Shown here: in pieces, positions 42,123-50,308 of the stretch
Layout: each line of letters opens with the position of its first letter
Numbering within the stretch: position 1 is the first letter of the stretch
Assembly: GCF_036924715.1 (NCBI RefSeq)
Contig: NZ_JAZHSB010000001.1
Location: 558,001 to 622,000, forward strand
Direction: 5' to 3'
Source: Bradyrhizobium sp. AZCC 1721
Lineage (GTDB): Bacteria; Pseudomonadota; Alphaproteobacteria; Rhizobiales; Xanthobacteraceae
Length of the DNA stretch: 64,000 nt
Made by a program: the position numbers and the translations under genes
Notes under the pieces: model-generated
Database searches by the model: none
What the model was told of the DNA's origin: nothing
What the model saw: the letters and a program-made list of their open reading frames with translations, nothing else

Positions 42123-42896
42123 ATGGACCTGATCGCCGACCATATCAGTCACCGATTCGGCGGCCTCGACGTGCTCGATGACGTCTCCTTCACCGTCGCC
42201 TCCGGCGAGGTGGTTGCGGTCGTCGGGCCTTCCGGCTGTGGCAAGAGCACGCTGCTGTCGATCCTGGGCGGGCTGTTGCGGCCGAGCGAGGGGCGGGCAG
42301 AGCTGCGCGGCGCGCCACCGGAGAACAGTTTCAATCCGCTGACCTTCGTGTTCCAGGATTTTGCGCTGCTGCCGTGGTGCACGGTGGAAGCGAATGTCGC
42401 GTTTCCGCTGGTTCATACCGCGCTCGATGCCGCCGCGCGTCAGGCCGTCGTCGATGATGCGCTGCGCCGCACCGGCCTGTCTGATTTTCGCGGCGCCTAT
42501 CCGAAGCAATTGTCCGGCGGCATGCGCCAGCGCGTCGGCATCGCGCGGGCGCTTGCGGTGCGGCCGGCGATTCTTCTGATGGACGAGCCGCTGTCGGCGC
42601 TGGATTCTCAGACCCGCGAATTGCTGATGGAGGATTTTGTCCGCCTGCTCGCCGACGGCGCGATGGGCGCGGTCTACATTACGCATAATCTGGAAGAGGC
42701 GGTGCGGCTCGCCGACCGCGTGGTCGTGCTGTCGCGCCGGCCCGGCCGCGTGCGCGAGGTCGTGAGCATTCCGATGACGCGTGCCGAACGCGGCGGCATC
42801 GATGCCCGCGGCAAACTGCTGACGTTGCAGAACCAGTTGTGGTCGCTGATCCGCGAGGAGGCGATCGACGCCGAGCGCGAGGTTCAAGATGCTTGA
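42123..42896 (+). CDS. ABC importer ATPase, SsuB/TauB type
   Basis: 257 residues. Walker A 'GPSGCGKST' at 35-43, Q-loop in 'FVFQDFALLPWCTV', signature 'LSGGMRQRVGIARAL', Walker B 'ILLMDEPLSALD' and switch His in 'YITHNLEEA'. Its last 8 bases overlap the permease gene (ATGCTTGA). Confidence 0.95.
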   Translation: MDLIADHISHRFGGLDVLDDVSFTVASGEVVAVVGPSGCGKSTLLSILGGLLRPSEGRAELRGAPPENSFNPLTFVFQDFALLPWCTVEANVAFPLVHTALDAAARQAVVDDALRRTGLSDFRGAYPKQLSGGMRQRVGIARALAVRPAILLMDEPLSALDSQTRELLMEDFVRLLADGAMGAVYITHNLEEAVRLADRVVVLSRRPGRVREVVSIPMTRAERGGIDARGKLLTLQNQLWSLIREEAIDAEREVQDA

Positions 42897-43716
42897 GCGC
42901 GCGCCCTCGCAGGATATCCAGCAGGACGGGAGCGTTCCGCGGCCGGTCGCCTTCCGCGGTGCGGGTTTTATGCCGGGCGGTGGCCGCGCCTCCGGGTGGA
43001 TCGCGCTGGCGCTGGTGATCGCGTTCTGGCAACTCGCCGGCAGCGCCGGCTGGGTCAATCCGCTGTTCCTGCCGGCGCCATCGGCGATTGCGGTCGCGAT
43101 CTACAAGCTCGCCGTCAGTGGTGCACTCTGGCAGCACGTTTCCGCTTCGGTCGTTCGCATCGGCTCAGGCTGGCTGATCGGCACGGTGGCCGGCGTGATC
43201 GTCGGTTTTGCAATCGGCCTCTCGACGCTGGCGCGCGGCGTCGGCATTACCTTCATCTCCGCGCTGTTTCCGATCCCGAAGATCGCGCTGCTGCCGCTCC
43301 TGATCCTCTGGCTTGGGATCGGCGAAGAGCCGAAGATCGCGACCATTGCGTTGGGTGTGTTCTTCTCCACGGCGATTTCGGTGTATAGCGGCGTCGACGC
43401 GGTGCCGCGCAACCTGATCCGAATGGCGCAGAGTTTTAACGTGCCGTTCCATGCCATCGTCATCAGAGTGATCTGGCCCGGCGCGCTGCCCTCGATTCTT
43501 GCGGGTTTCCGCATTACGGCGTCGGTGGCGCTGCTCTTGGTAGTGAGTGCGGAAATGATCGGCGCGCAGTTCGGCATCGGCGCCTTCGTGCTGCAGGCCG
43601 GCAATCTGATGCAGACCGATCAGCTCCTCGCCGGCGTCGTGATCCTGTCGCTGTTCGGGCTGGCGGTGGGGAAGGCGATCAATGTGCTGGAAGCGCGGTT
43701 GTTGCACTGGCGGTAG
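42889..43716 (+). CDS. ABC importer permease, SsuC/TauC type
   Basis: 275 residues with about six membrane helices. The coupling motif is 'DAVPRNLIRMAQSFNVPFHAIVIRVIWPGALPSILAGFRI', matching the EAA loop of SsuC-like permeases. It completes a binding-protein/ATPase/permease set at 40922-43716. Confidence 0.94.
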   Translation: MLERAPSQDIQQDGSVPRPVAFRGAGFMPGGGRASGWIALALVIAFWQLAGSAGWVNPLFLPAPSAIAVAIYKLAVSGALWQHVSASVVRIGSGWLIGTVAGVIVGFAIGLSTLARGVGITFISALFPIPKIALLPLLILWLGIGEEPKIATIALGVFFSTAISVYSGVDAVPRNLIRMAQSFNVPFHAIVIRVIWPGALPSILAGFRITASVALLLVVSAEMIGAQFGIGAFVLQAGNLMQTDQLLAGVVILSLFGLAVGKAINVLEARLLHWR

Positions 43717-43727
43717 AGGACGGATTT

Positions 43728-43809
43728 GTAGCAAAGCGCAGCGTGCCCACCATCACGTGCGGAGTGCCCGATGGTGGGCACGTCGCTACGCTCCTTTGCC
43801 CACCCTACG
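43728..43809. repeat. Family G repeat
   Basis: Contains 'gtgcccaccatcacgtgcgg' paired with 'cgatggtgggcac' and a second arm 'gtagcaaagcgcagcg' / 'cgctacgctcctttgc'. A short relative is at 10727. Confidence 0.75.
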
Positions 43810-43817
43810 ATTCTTCT

Positions 43818-43940
43818 CGTCGTCCCTGCGAACGCAGGGACCCATACGCCGCGTGATCTCTCAATGTGGCGACGTAGCAAGACGCTTTTCGTAACAACGA
43901 AAGCCGGTGGTTATGGGTCCCTGCGTTCGCAGGGACGACG
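43818..43940. repeat. Family A intergenic palindromic repeat
   Basis: Full copy between the convergent permease and dioxygenase genes; it ends 7 bases from the dioxygenase stop. Confidence 0.88.
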
Positions 43941-43946
43941 ACAACC

Positions 43947-44987
43947 TCACGCATTGCCGCGGTCTTCGCGGAATAGGTCGATCTTCTGCTGCACCGGACG
44001 GTCGGAGAAAGAGAACAGCACTGAATCAACGTCCGCCTCGTGCGTGACCCAGTGCCAGCTCGGCACCACGAACAGGTCGCGCGCGCCCCATTCGAATGTC
44101 TGGTCGCCGATCCGGGTGCGGCCCTTGCCTTCGATCGCGGCGAACACGGTGGCATCGGTGGAGCGGTAGCGCGCGGTCTTGAAACCCTTCGGCAATAACT
44201 GAATGAAGGTGCCGATCGTCGGCATCGCGAAATCGCCTGTCTCGGGATTGGAGAATTTCAGTTTCAGCCCGTGGCAGGCGTCCCATTCGTCGCGTGCCTT
44301 GGCGCGCTCCAGCGCCTCGCGGGTGTAGCTATAGGGATAGTTGAAGATCGGCGAGGTCTTGGATTTTCGCTTCTCGTCGACCGGCAGCAAATTGTGGCCG
44401 TAGCGCGCGAAGCTGTCGCCGGCGGGCTTGGAGATCTTCTGCTGATCCTCGTTTGACCCCTCGGCAAACGAAGCATCGAAGAACTGCACCATCGGGATAT
44501 CGAGCCCGTCGAGCCAGAACATCGGCTCACTCGTCTCGTTGGAATGATCGTGCCAGGTCATCGACGGCGTGATGATGAAATCGCCGGGCTCCATCGCCGT
44601 GCGCTCGCCGTCGACGGTGGTATGGGCGCCCTTGCCTTCGAGCACGAAGCGCAAGGCCGACTGGCTATGCCGATGAGCGGGCGCGACGTCGCCCGGAACC
44701 ACCATCTGCACGCCGGCAAACAGCGAGGTCGTGACCTTGGACTGGCCGCGCAGCCCCGGATTCTCCAGCACCAGAACCCGCCGTTCGGCTTCCTTGGCGG
44801 TGATCAGTCGGCCTGCTTCGGTCATGTAGTCGCGGATCGAATCGAATCTCCAGAGATGCGGCCGGCAGGCACTGCGCGGCTCCGGCGTGACGAGATCGCC
44901 CAGCACGTTCCACAGCGCGGAGAGATTGTCGCCGTCGATCTTCTTGTAGAACGCCTCGCGTTCCGGCGTCTTCTGCACGGCTTCCAT
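43947..44987 (-). CDS. gtdA: Gentisate 1,2-dioxygenase (bicupin)
   Basis: 346 residues. It opens gentisate with O2 to maleylpyruvate using Fe(II). The N-terminal cupin has 'PAHRHSQSALRFVLEGKGAHTTVDGE' with likely ligands H105, H107 and H146 ('TWHDHSN'). The second, C-terminal cupin ('DATVFAAIEGKGRTRIGDQTFEWGARDLFVVPSWHWVTHEA') is present, and the head 'LSALWNVLGDLVTPEPRSACRPHLWRF' is the usual start of the family. The ATG at 44987 follows 'GGGAGG'. It is divergent from the isomerase/MarR genes and shares an operator-like 14-mer with the hydroxylase gene at 48524. Confidence 0.93.
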   Translation of the reverse strand: MEAVQKTPEREAFYKKIDGDNLSALWNVLGDLVTPEPRSACRPHLWRFDSIRDYMTEAGRLITAKEAERRVLVLENPGLRGQSKVTTSLFAGVQMVVPGDVAPAHRHSQSALRFVLEGKGAHTTVDGERTAMEPGDFIITPSMTWHDHSNETSEPMFWLDGLDIPMVQFFDASFAEGSNEDQQKISKPAGDSFARYGHNLLPVDEKRKSKTSPIFNYPYSYTREALERAKARDEWDACHGLKLKFSNPETGDFAMPTIGTFIQLLPKGFKTARYRSTDATVFAAIEGKGRTRIGDQTFEWGARDLFVVPSWHWVTHEADVDSVLFSFSDRPVQQKIDLFREDRGNA

Positions 44988-45020
44988 GGCAAGCCTCCCG
45001 TCATTCTTATCGTGTAAATT

Positions 45021-45034
45021 GACAGTATACTTAC
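45021..45034. promoter_or_regulatory. Operator-like site of the gentisate regulon, copy 1
   Basis: gacagtatacttac with the palindromic core AGTATACT (45024-45031). The identical 14 bases occur at 49679-49692 and nowhere else that I noticed. It overlaps the -10 box of the dioxygenase promoter, so a bound MarR protein would block it. Confidence 0.65.
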
Positions 45035-45051
45035 AATATCGATAGCGTCAA
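45024..45051 (-). promoter_or_regulatory. Likely promoter of the gentisate dioxygenase gene
   Basis: On the minus strand TTGACG (45046-45051) and TATACT (45024-45029) are 16 bases apart. Transcription would start near 45017, giving a leader of about 30 bases. On the plus strand a TTGACA at 45019-45024 could serve the isomerase gene. Confidence 0.55.
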
Positions 45052-45093
45052 TGTGGTAAACCCGTACAGGCCAGAAGAATCAGGGAGGTTCCG

Positions 45094-45726
45094 ATGAAGC
45101 TGCATGGCTATTTCCGCAGCAGCGCGGCATATCGCGTCAGGATCGCGCTCAACCTCAAGGGGCTCACGGCAGAGCACCTGCCGCATCACCTTCGCAAGGG
45201 CGAACAGATTGCGCCGGACTATCTCGCCCTCAACCCGCAGGGGCTGGTGCCGACGCTGGAGGGCGACGATAGCGCGGTGCTGACCCAGTCGCTGGCCATC
45301 ATCGAATGGCTGGACGAGACCCATCCCAACCCGCCGCTATTGCCAAAGGATCCGCTGCGCCGCGCAAAGGTGCGGGCCTTTGCGCTGGCGATCGCCTGCG
45401 ACATCCATCCGGTGCAGAATTTGAAGGTGCTGGCCCGCCTGCGCCAGCTCGGCCTGCCGGAAGAGAAGGTGACGGAGTGGGCGGCTTGGGCCAACCGCGA
45501 AGGCCTTGCTGCCTGCGAGACCCTGATCAAGGGCAAGAACGGGCCGTTCTGTTTCGGCGACACGCCGACGGTTGCAGACCTCTGCCTAGTGCCGCAGCTT
45601 GCCAATGCGCGGCGCTTCGGCGTCGAGGTTTCGGCCTTTTCCCGCCTGCTCGAGGCGGAAGCCGCGGCAAAGCAAATGAAGGCATTCACCGATGCCGCAC
45701 CGGACAGGCAGCCCGATGCCGAGTAA
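45094..45726 (+). CDS. maiA: Maleylpyruvate/maleylacetoacetate isomerase (zeta-class GST)
   Basis: 210 residues. 'KLHGYFRSSAAYRVRIALNLKG' contains the SSAAYR glutathione-site motif of zeta GSTs; 'LNPQGLVPTLEGDD', 'LTQSLAIIEWLDETHP' and 'DIHPVQNLKVL' also match. Cis-trans isomerisation of maleylpyruvate to fumarylpyruvate is the role that fits the neighbouring gentisate dioxygenase; the tyrosine-pathway reaction is the alternative. The 'GGGAGG' upstream of the ATG supports the start. Its 3' end overlaps the MarR gene by 11 bases. Confidence 0.9.
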   Translation: MKLHGYFRSSAAYRVRIALNLKGLTAEHLPHHLRKGEQIAPDYLALNPQGLVPTLEGDDSAVLTQSLAIIEWLDETHPNPPLLPKDPLRRAKVRAFALAIACDIHPVQNLKVLARLRQLGLPEEKVTEWAAWANREGLAACETLIKGKNGPFCFGDTPTVADLCLVPQLANARRFGVEVSAFSRLLEAEAAAKQMKAFTDAAPDRQPDAE

Positions 45727-46225
45727 GCCATCCCCCATCACCATGGACGCGGTCTATACCGCGCCCGGCTATCTGTTCCGGCGGATGCAGCAGATCGCGG
45801 TCTCTATCTTCGTCGAGGAATGCAGCGCGTTCGACCTGACGCCGGTGCAATATGCGGCGCTGGTCGCGATCCACACCCATCCGGGCATCGATGCCACTCG
45901 GCTGTCGGCGGTGATCGCGTTCGACCGCTCGACCCTCGGTAACGTCATCGAGCGGCTGGAGAGCAAGGCGCTGATCGAGCGCAAGCCCTCGCGCGAGGAC
46001 AAGCGCGTCAAGCTGCTCTATCTCTCGAAATCGGGCGCAGCCGTGCTGCGCGACATCATGCCGTCGGTCGAGCGCGCCCAGGTCAGGATGCTGCAGCCGC
46101 TGAAGCCTGCGGACCGCAAGACCCTGCTGACGCTGTTAACGCAACTCGTCGATCTCAACAATGAAGCCTCGCGCGTGCCGCTGCGCGCCGAGGACGCGCT
46201 GGAGCATCTGGGGAAGGCGGGGTGA
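45716..46225 (+). CDS. MarR-family transcription regulator
   Basis: 169 residues from ATG 45716, inside the end of the isomerase gene; ATG 45692 is an alternative with 8 extra residues. The winged helix is 'LTPVQYAALVAIHTHPGIDATRLSAVIAFDRSTLGNVIERLESKALIERKPSREDKRVKLLYLSKSG', with the wing 'REDKRVKLLYL'. It is the obvious candidate to bind the shared AGTATACT sites. MarR proteins in aromatic catabolism often respond to aromatic acids or their CoA esters (for example CouR), which would suit a pathway with CoA intermediates. Confidence 0.93.
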   Translation: MPSKPSPITMDAVYTAPGYLFRRMQQIAVSIFVEECSAFDLTPVQYAALVAIHTHPGIDATRLSAVIAFDRSTLGNVIERLESKALIERKPSREDKRVKLLYLSKSGAAVLRDIMPSVERAQVRMLQPLKPADRKTLLTLLTQLVDLNNEASRVPLRAEDALEHLGKAG

Positions 46226-46249
46226 AGGGGCGTTAGGGATCGAGTGTCA

Positions 46250-46910
46250 GCGCCAAAAACTCCGCCGTCGTCCCGGCCTTGAGCCGGGACCCATAACCAC
46301 AAATATTTGAGTTAGGCAGGCTGTGGCTGCAGCCTAAGGCCACAACTGATATCAGTGGTTATGGGTCCCTGCGTTCGCAGGGACGACGTCGAGTTTGCGA
46401 AGGGACGGGCGGTCGATGCCAAAAACTCCGCTGTCGTCCCGGCCTTGAGCCGGGACCCATAACCACAAATATTTGTGTTGGGGCAGGCTGTGGCTGCAGC
46501 CTAAGGCCATAACCGATATCAGTGGTTATGGGTCCCTGCGTTCGCGGGGACGACGTCGAGTTTGCGGAGGGACGGGCGGTCGATGCCAAAAACTCCGCTG
46601 TCGTCCCGGCCTTGAGCCGGGACCCATAACCACAAATATTTGAGTTAGGCAGGCTGTACCTGCAGCCAAAGCCATAACTGATATCAGTGGTTATGGGTCC
46701 CTGCGTTCGCATGCGTTCGCAGGGACGACAGCGAGTTTGCGGAGGAACGGGCGGTCGATGCCAAAAACTCCGCTGTCGTCCCGGCCTTGAGCCGGGACCC
46801 ATAACCACAAATATTTGAGTTAGGCAGGCTGTGGCTGCAGCCTAAGGCCACAACTGATATCAGTGGTTATGGGTCCCTGCGTTCGCAGGGACGACAGCGA
46901 GTTTGCGAAT
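46250..46910. repeat. Four-unit tandem array of a family A-type repeat
   Basis: Units of 166, 167, 175 and about 135 bases start near 46267, 46433, 46600 and 46775. Each reads 'gtcgtcccggccttgagccg', 'ggacccataaccacaaatat', a middle with 'gatatcagtggtt' and 'gggtccctgcgttcgc', joined by a spacer with 'gggcggtcgatgccaaaaac'. The third unit carries an 8-base 'gcgttcgcat' type duplication. It fills the 688-base gap between the convergent MarR and ligase genes. No gene is seen in it. Confidence 0.9.
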
Positions 46911-46913
46911 GGA

Positions 46914-48527
46914 TTACATCCTCATCAGCGCTTGCCGGTCGATCTTGCCAGTGCCGGTCTTCGGCAGTTCCTCGATGAAGGTGATCTCGCGCGGATATTT
47001 GTAAGGCAGCAGCTTTGCCTTGACGTAATCCTGCAGCTTCTTCGTCGCATCATCGCTGTCGAACTCGCCCTTGTTCATCACCACCACCGCCTTCAGGGTC
47101 ATCCGGCGGTCCGGCAGTTCGGCCGCAAACACCGCGCATTCCCTGATGTCGGGATGCTCAGCAAGACAGAGCTCGACCTCCAGCGGGTAAACCCATTGGC
47201 CTGATATCTTGACCAGGTCGTCGGCGCGGCCGCGGAAGAAATGGAAGCCGTCGGCATCGCGCATGAAGCGGTCGCCGGTGTAGATCCAGCCACCCTCGCG
47301 AATGGTCTCGGCCGACTTGTCCGGCCGGTTCCAGTACAGCGGCGTGTTGGAATCGCCGCGCACCCACAAGATACCTTCCTCGCCGTCGGCGACTTCGCGG
47401 CCGTCCTTGTCCCTGAGCAGGATCTCATAGCCGGGCACGCGCAGGCCCGCGGCGCCGAGTTTTCTCTTCTCGGGAAGGTTGGAGAGATAGATGTGCAGGA
47501 CTTCCGTCGAGCCGAGCCCTTCGATGATCTCGAGCCCCGTCAGCTTTTTCCAGCCGTTGAACACTTCCGCCGATAAGACTTCGGCCGCCGACAGCGCCAT
47601 CCGCAGCGACGAGAAATCGGTTGTCGCCGCACCCTCGGCCTTGGTCAGCGAGGTGTAGAGCGTCGGCAATCCATAGAACACGGTGGGCCGGAATTTTTCG
47701 ATCGCCTGGAAGATCGCTGCTGGCTTTGGCTGGCCGGGCAGCAAGAGCGTCGCCGCGCCGACCGAGAACGGGAAGGTGATGGCGTTGCCGAAACCGTAGG
47801 CGAAGAAAATCTTCGGCACCGAGAAGCAGATGTCGTCCGGCCCGAGCTTGAGCACGTTGCGGGCAAACGCCTGCTCGCTGTAGGCCATGTCGTGCTGCAG
47901 ATGCACGATGCCCTTGGGGCGGCCGGTCGAGCCCGACGAATACATCCAGAACGCCATCTCGTCGCGGTGGGTGTCGGCTTCCGGAAGATCGGTGGCGAAG
48001 CCTTGCAGCCACTTCGCCGCGTCGACCGGGTTCGGCACGGCGTGCTCGCCCGCTACGCCATTGACCACAACAAGGGTTTGTAACGGCGTACCCTTGCAGG
48101 CCTCCGCGTTGAACCGCGACGTAAACTCGGCCTCCGCGACCGCTACCGCTGCGCCCGCGTCCGAGAGATAGAACTGCAGGAGCTCCGGCGGCGTCAGCGT
48201 GTTGATCAACAGCGGCACGAAGCCGGAGCGCACCGCGCCGAAAAATGCCGCCGGGTAGGCCGGCGTGTCGTCGAGGAACATCAGGATGCGGTCGCCGCGC
48301 TTCAAGCCCAGCGACTGAAAGCCGTGGCCCCATTGCGCGGCCTCCGCGCAGAGCTCTGCATAAGTGCGCGTGCCGCCGGGGCCGGTCAGCGCCAGCCGGT
48401 CGCCGCGGCCGGCCGCGAGATTATCGAACAGGATGCGGCTCGCGTTATAGCGTTCCGGGATCGCAAAGCCGATCTCGCGCGCGCCCGGATTGTCGCGGGG
48501 GACCAAATCGGAAATTTCTGAGGTCAT
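46914..48527 (-). CDS. Aryl-CoA ligase, benzoate-CoA ligase family
   Basis: 537 residues. AMP-forming ligase that activates an aromatic acid as its CoA thioester. Motifs: 'MYSSGSTGRPKGIVH' (P-loop), 'IIEGLGSTEVLHIYLSN', 'YTGDRFMRDADGFHFFRGRADDLVKISGQWVYP' and the catalytic Lys in 'PKTGTGKIDRQAL'. The head 'FAIPERYNASRILFDNLAAGRGDRLAL' is characteristic of benzoate/hydroxybenzoate-CoA ligases. Its ATG overlaps the hydroxylase stop (ATGA), so the two are translated together. Substrate is inferred to be salicylate or another hydroxybenzoate from the hydroxylase partner. Confidence 0.92.
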   Translation of the reverse strand: MTSEISDLVPRDNPGAREIGFAIPERYNASRILFDNLAAGRGDRLALTGPGGTRTYAELCAEAAQWGHGFQSLGLKRGDRILMFLDDTPAYPAAFFGAVRSGFVPLLINTLTPPELLQFYLSDAGAAVAVAEAEFTSRFNAEACKGTPLQTLVVVNGVAGEHAVPNPVDAAKWLQGFATDLPEADTHRDEMAFWMYSSGSTGRPKGIVHLQHDMAYSEQAFARNVLKLGPDDICFSVPKIFFAYGFGNAITFPFSVGAATLLLPGQPKPAAIFQAIEKFRPTVFYGLPTLYTSLTKAEGAATTDFSSLRMALSAAEVLSAEVFNGWKKLTGLEIIEGLGSTEVLHIYLSNLPEKRKLGAAGLRVPGYEILLRDKDGREVADGEEGILWVRGDSNTPLYWNRPDKSAETIREGGWIYTGDRFMRDADGFHFFRGRADDLVKISGQWVYPLEVELCLAEHPDIRECAVFAAELPDRRMTLKAVVVMNKGEFDSDDATKKLQDYVKAKLLPYKYPREITFIEELPKTGTGKIDRQALMRM

Positions 48528-49663
48528 GCCTGGCTCCCGATTTCTTTCGCTGCCTCGTAACGCCTCATGAATTCCGGCGACATCGCGCGCAGCCGCGCGT
48601 CAGCGATCCGCCCGGAGCGGGTGATGTAGCTGTAGGCAAAGTCCATCAGGTCGAGCTTCATGTGTTCGGGGAAGTGTTCGTACCAGTCGGCGCTGGTGCG
48701 CGCCGCCGTCACCAGCTTCTGCACGATCGGCTTGCGTTCGGCCTGGTAGCGGGCGAGGCCTGCGGGAACATCGTGTTCCGCTTCCAGCGCTTTGGTTAGC
48801 GCGATCGCGTCCTCGATGGCGAGCCGCGTGCCTGAGCCGATCGAGAAATGCGCAGTGTGCAAGGCGTCTCCGATCAGCACCATGTTGCGGTGCGACCAAT
48901 CCTCGTTCCAGATCCAGGGAAAATTGCGCCACACCGATTTGTTCGACACCAGGGGGTGACCGTCGAGGGTCTCTGCAAAAATTTCTTCGCAGATCGCCTG
49001 CGACTGTTCGATCGTCTTGTGCTCGAAGCCATAGGCCTGCCAGGTCGCCGCATCGCATTCGACCAGGAACGTGCTCATGGCGGGCGAATAGCGGTAGTGG
49101 TGCGCGTTGAAGAACCCCAGGTCGGTCTTCACGAACGTCTGCGACAGCGTGGCAAAGCGTTTGCTGGTGCCGTACCAGGCGAATTTGTTGGTCGAGTGCG
49201 AAACCGTGGCGCCGAATTCCTTCTCAAAGCCGCGGCGCACCAGCGAGTTCAGCCCGTCGGCGGCGACGATCAAGTCGTATTCGCCGAGTTCGTCGATCGA
49301 CTGGATCGTGGTGTCGTATCGCGCCGCCACGCCTGCCGCGCGCACGCGCTGCTGCAGGATGGTGAGTAGTTCGAGCCGGCCGATCGAGGAGAAACCGACG
49401 CCGTCGATCTCGACGCTTTCACCACGCAGATCGAGCGTGATGTTCTTCCAGCTCTCCATCCGCGGCGTAATGGCGTCGACCGTCTCGGGGTCGTCGGCGC
49501 GCAAGAATTCCAGCGCCTGTTCGGAGAACACCACGCCAAACCCCCAGGTCGCGCCTTCGGGGTTCTGTTCGAACAGGTCAATTTGCGCGTCCGGATGACG
49601 GCGCTTCCAGAGATAGGCGAAGTAGAGGCCGCCGGGGCCTCCGCCAATGACGGCGATACGCAC
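48524..49663 (-). CDS. FAD monooxygenase resembling salicylyl-CoA 5-hydroxylase
   Basis: 379 residues with GTG start at 49663. 'IAVIGGGPGGLYFAYLWKRRHP' binds FAD, 'VAADGLNSLVR' is the DG motif, and 'GDALHTAHFSIGSGTRLAIEDAIAL' at 265-289 is the GD motif in the form found in the hydroxylase half of 2-aminobenzoyl-CoA monooxygenase/reductase and in salicylyl-CoA 5-hydroxylase. Further shared blocks are 'GFGVVFSEQALEFL', 'HHYRYSPAMSTFLVECD' and 'LDGHPLVSNKSVWRNFP'. The reductase half of the larger fusion is absent, so it is a stand-alone hydroxylase. Expected reaction: para-hydroxylation of an ortho-substituted benzoyl-CoA to gentisyl-CoA. Family from recall; the substrate is inference. Confidence 0.85.
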   Translation of the reverse strand: MRIAVIGGGPGGLYFAYLWKRRHPDAQIDLFEQNPEGATWGFGVVFSEQALEFLRADDPETVDAITPRMESWKNITLDLRGESVEIDGVGFSSIGRLELLTILQQRVRAAGVAARYDTTIQSIDELGEYDLIVAADGLNSLVRRGFEKEFGATVSHSTNKFAWYGTSKRFATLSQTFVKTDLGFFNAHHYRYSPAMSTFLVECDAATWQAYGFEHKTIEQSQAICEEIFAETLDGHPLVSNKSVWRNFPWIWNEDWSHRNMVLIGDALHTAHFSIGSGTRLAIEDAIALTKALEAEHDVPAGLARYQAERKPIVQKLVTAARTSADWYEHFPEHMKLDLMDFAYSYITRSGRIADARLRAMSPEFMRRYEAAKEIGSQA

Positions 49664-49678
49664 GTCTTCCTCCCAATC

Positions 49679-49692
49679 GACAGTATACTTAC
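49679..49692. promoter_or_regulatory. Operator-like site of the gentisate regulon, copy 2
   Basis: Identical to the site at 45021-45034, core AGTATACT at 49682-49689. It lies 15 bases upstream of the hydroxylase GTG with 'GGGAGGA' between. If the minus-strand TATACT is the -10 box, the leader is only about 12 bases long; no good -35 box is seen. Confidence 0.65.
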
Positions 49693-49868
49693 TAATTTGG
49701 AAAGGAGACTAATCCGCGCCGGAAAATTGCGCTACAGAAAAATGATGACGGGCGCGCGGTTCCAGGTCCGGTCACCCACCGGTGTCCATGGCCTGTTTCA
49801 GCCGCGCCGGGGTGTCCGCGAACGGTTGTCCGCTCTGCGGCAACTCTGGCTTGACCGAAGCTTCGGGC

Positions 49869-50078
49869 TCAGGTGCAGCGGCGAACCTTCGCGCCGTTCA
49901 CCCACACGGTCCTGCAAACCACCGCCGGTTTGCGGACGACGACCGCGCCGCGCGCTCCGGCGCAGCCGGCGCGATAGACGCCCTTGGCGCATACAGCGGC
50001 GTTGGTTTCAGTCGATTCAAGGGTCATGGCGGTGCCGAACGCGAAGAGGGCGGATGCAATGATCAGCAAGTAACGCAT
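49869..50078 (-). CDS. Small exported Cys-rich peptide, unknown function
   Basis: 69 residues: signal peptide (MRYLLIIASALFAFGTAMTLESTETNA) and a mature part of about 40 residues with four Cys: 'AVCAKGVYRAGCAGARGAVVVRKPAVVCRTVWVNGAKVRRCT'-type spacing (written here by its parts VCAKGVYRAGCAG and VVCRTVWVNGAKVRRC). The Cys pairs suggest two disulfides. I know similar short proteins as conserved hypotheticals in bradyrhizobia. A ribosome site 'GGGAGAC' precedes the ATG. Confidence 0.7.
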   Translation of the reverse strand: MRYLLIIASALFAFGTAMTLESTETNAAVCAKGVYRAGCAGARGAVVVRKPAVVCRTVWVNGAKVRRCT

Positions 50079-50308
50079 GTCGGTCTCCCGGACTGGTACT
50101 GGTTGATGTTCAGGTATTGAAAGTTTCCTTTTGAAGGCTTTCTTCGGAAAGTTTTGCGGATGCTATCGCGTCGGCCTTGCGTGCCGATCTCGTTTTTCGT
50201 TGCCGGAGTATCCGCGGATGGGGCTGGCTGGCCTTCTTGCGTCCTGATCGCGGACCCGCTGTAGTGAAGCTCCCATTCATCGCCGCAAGGATAACCCAAG
50301 GAGAACTC

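Noticed and set aside
40922..43716. Naming the ABC importer ssuABC or tauABC
   Set aside because: No sulfonate monooxygenase or taurine dioxygenase gene is adjacent, and the family transports many ligands; the type is noted but no gene symbol is given.
46250..46910. CRISPR array
   Set aside because: Units are 166-175 bases and wholly repeated, with no short constant repeat plus unique spacers, and no cas genes are near.
49679..49692. Reading the AGTATACT sites as simple -10 boxes only
   Set aside because: The identity extends over 14 bases beyond the hexamer and is shared by two genes of one pathway, which fits an operator better, although a -10 role is also included.
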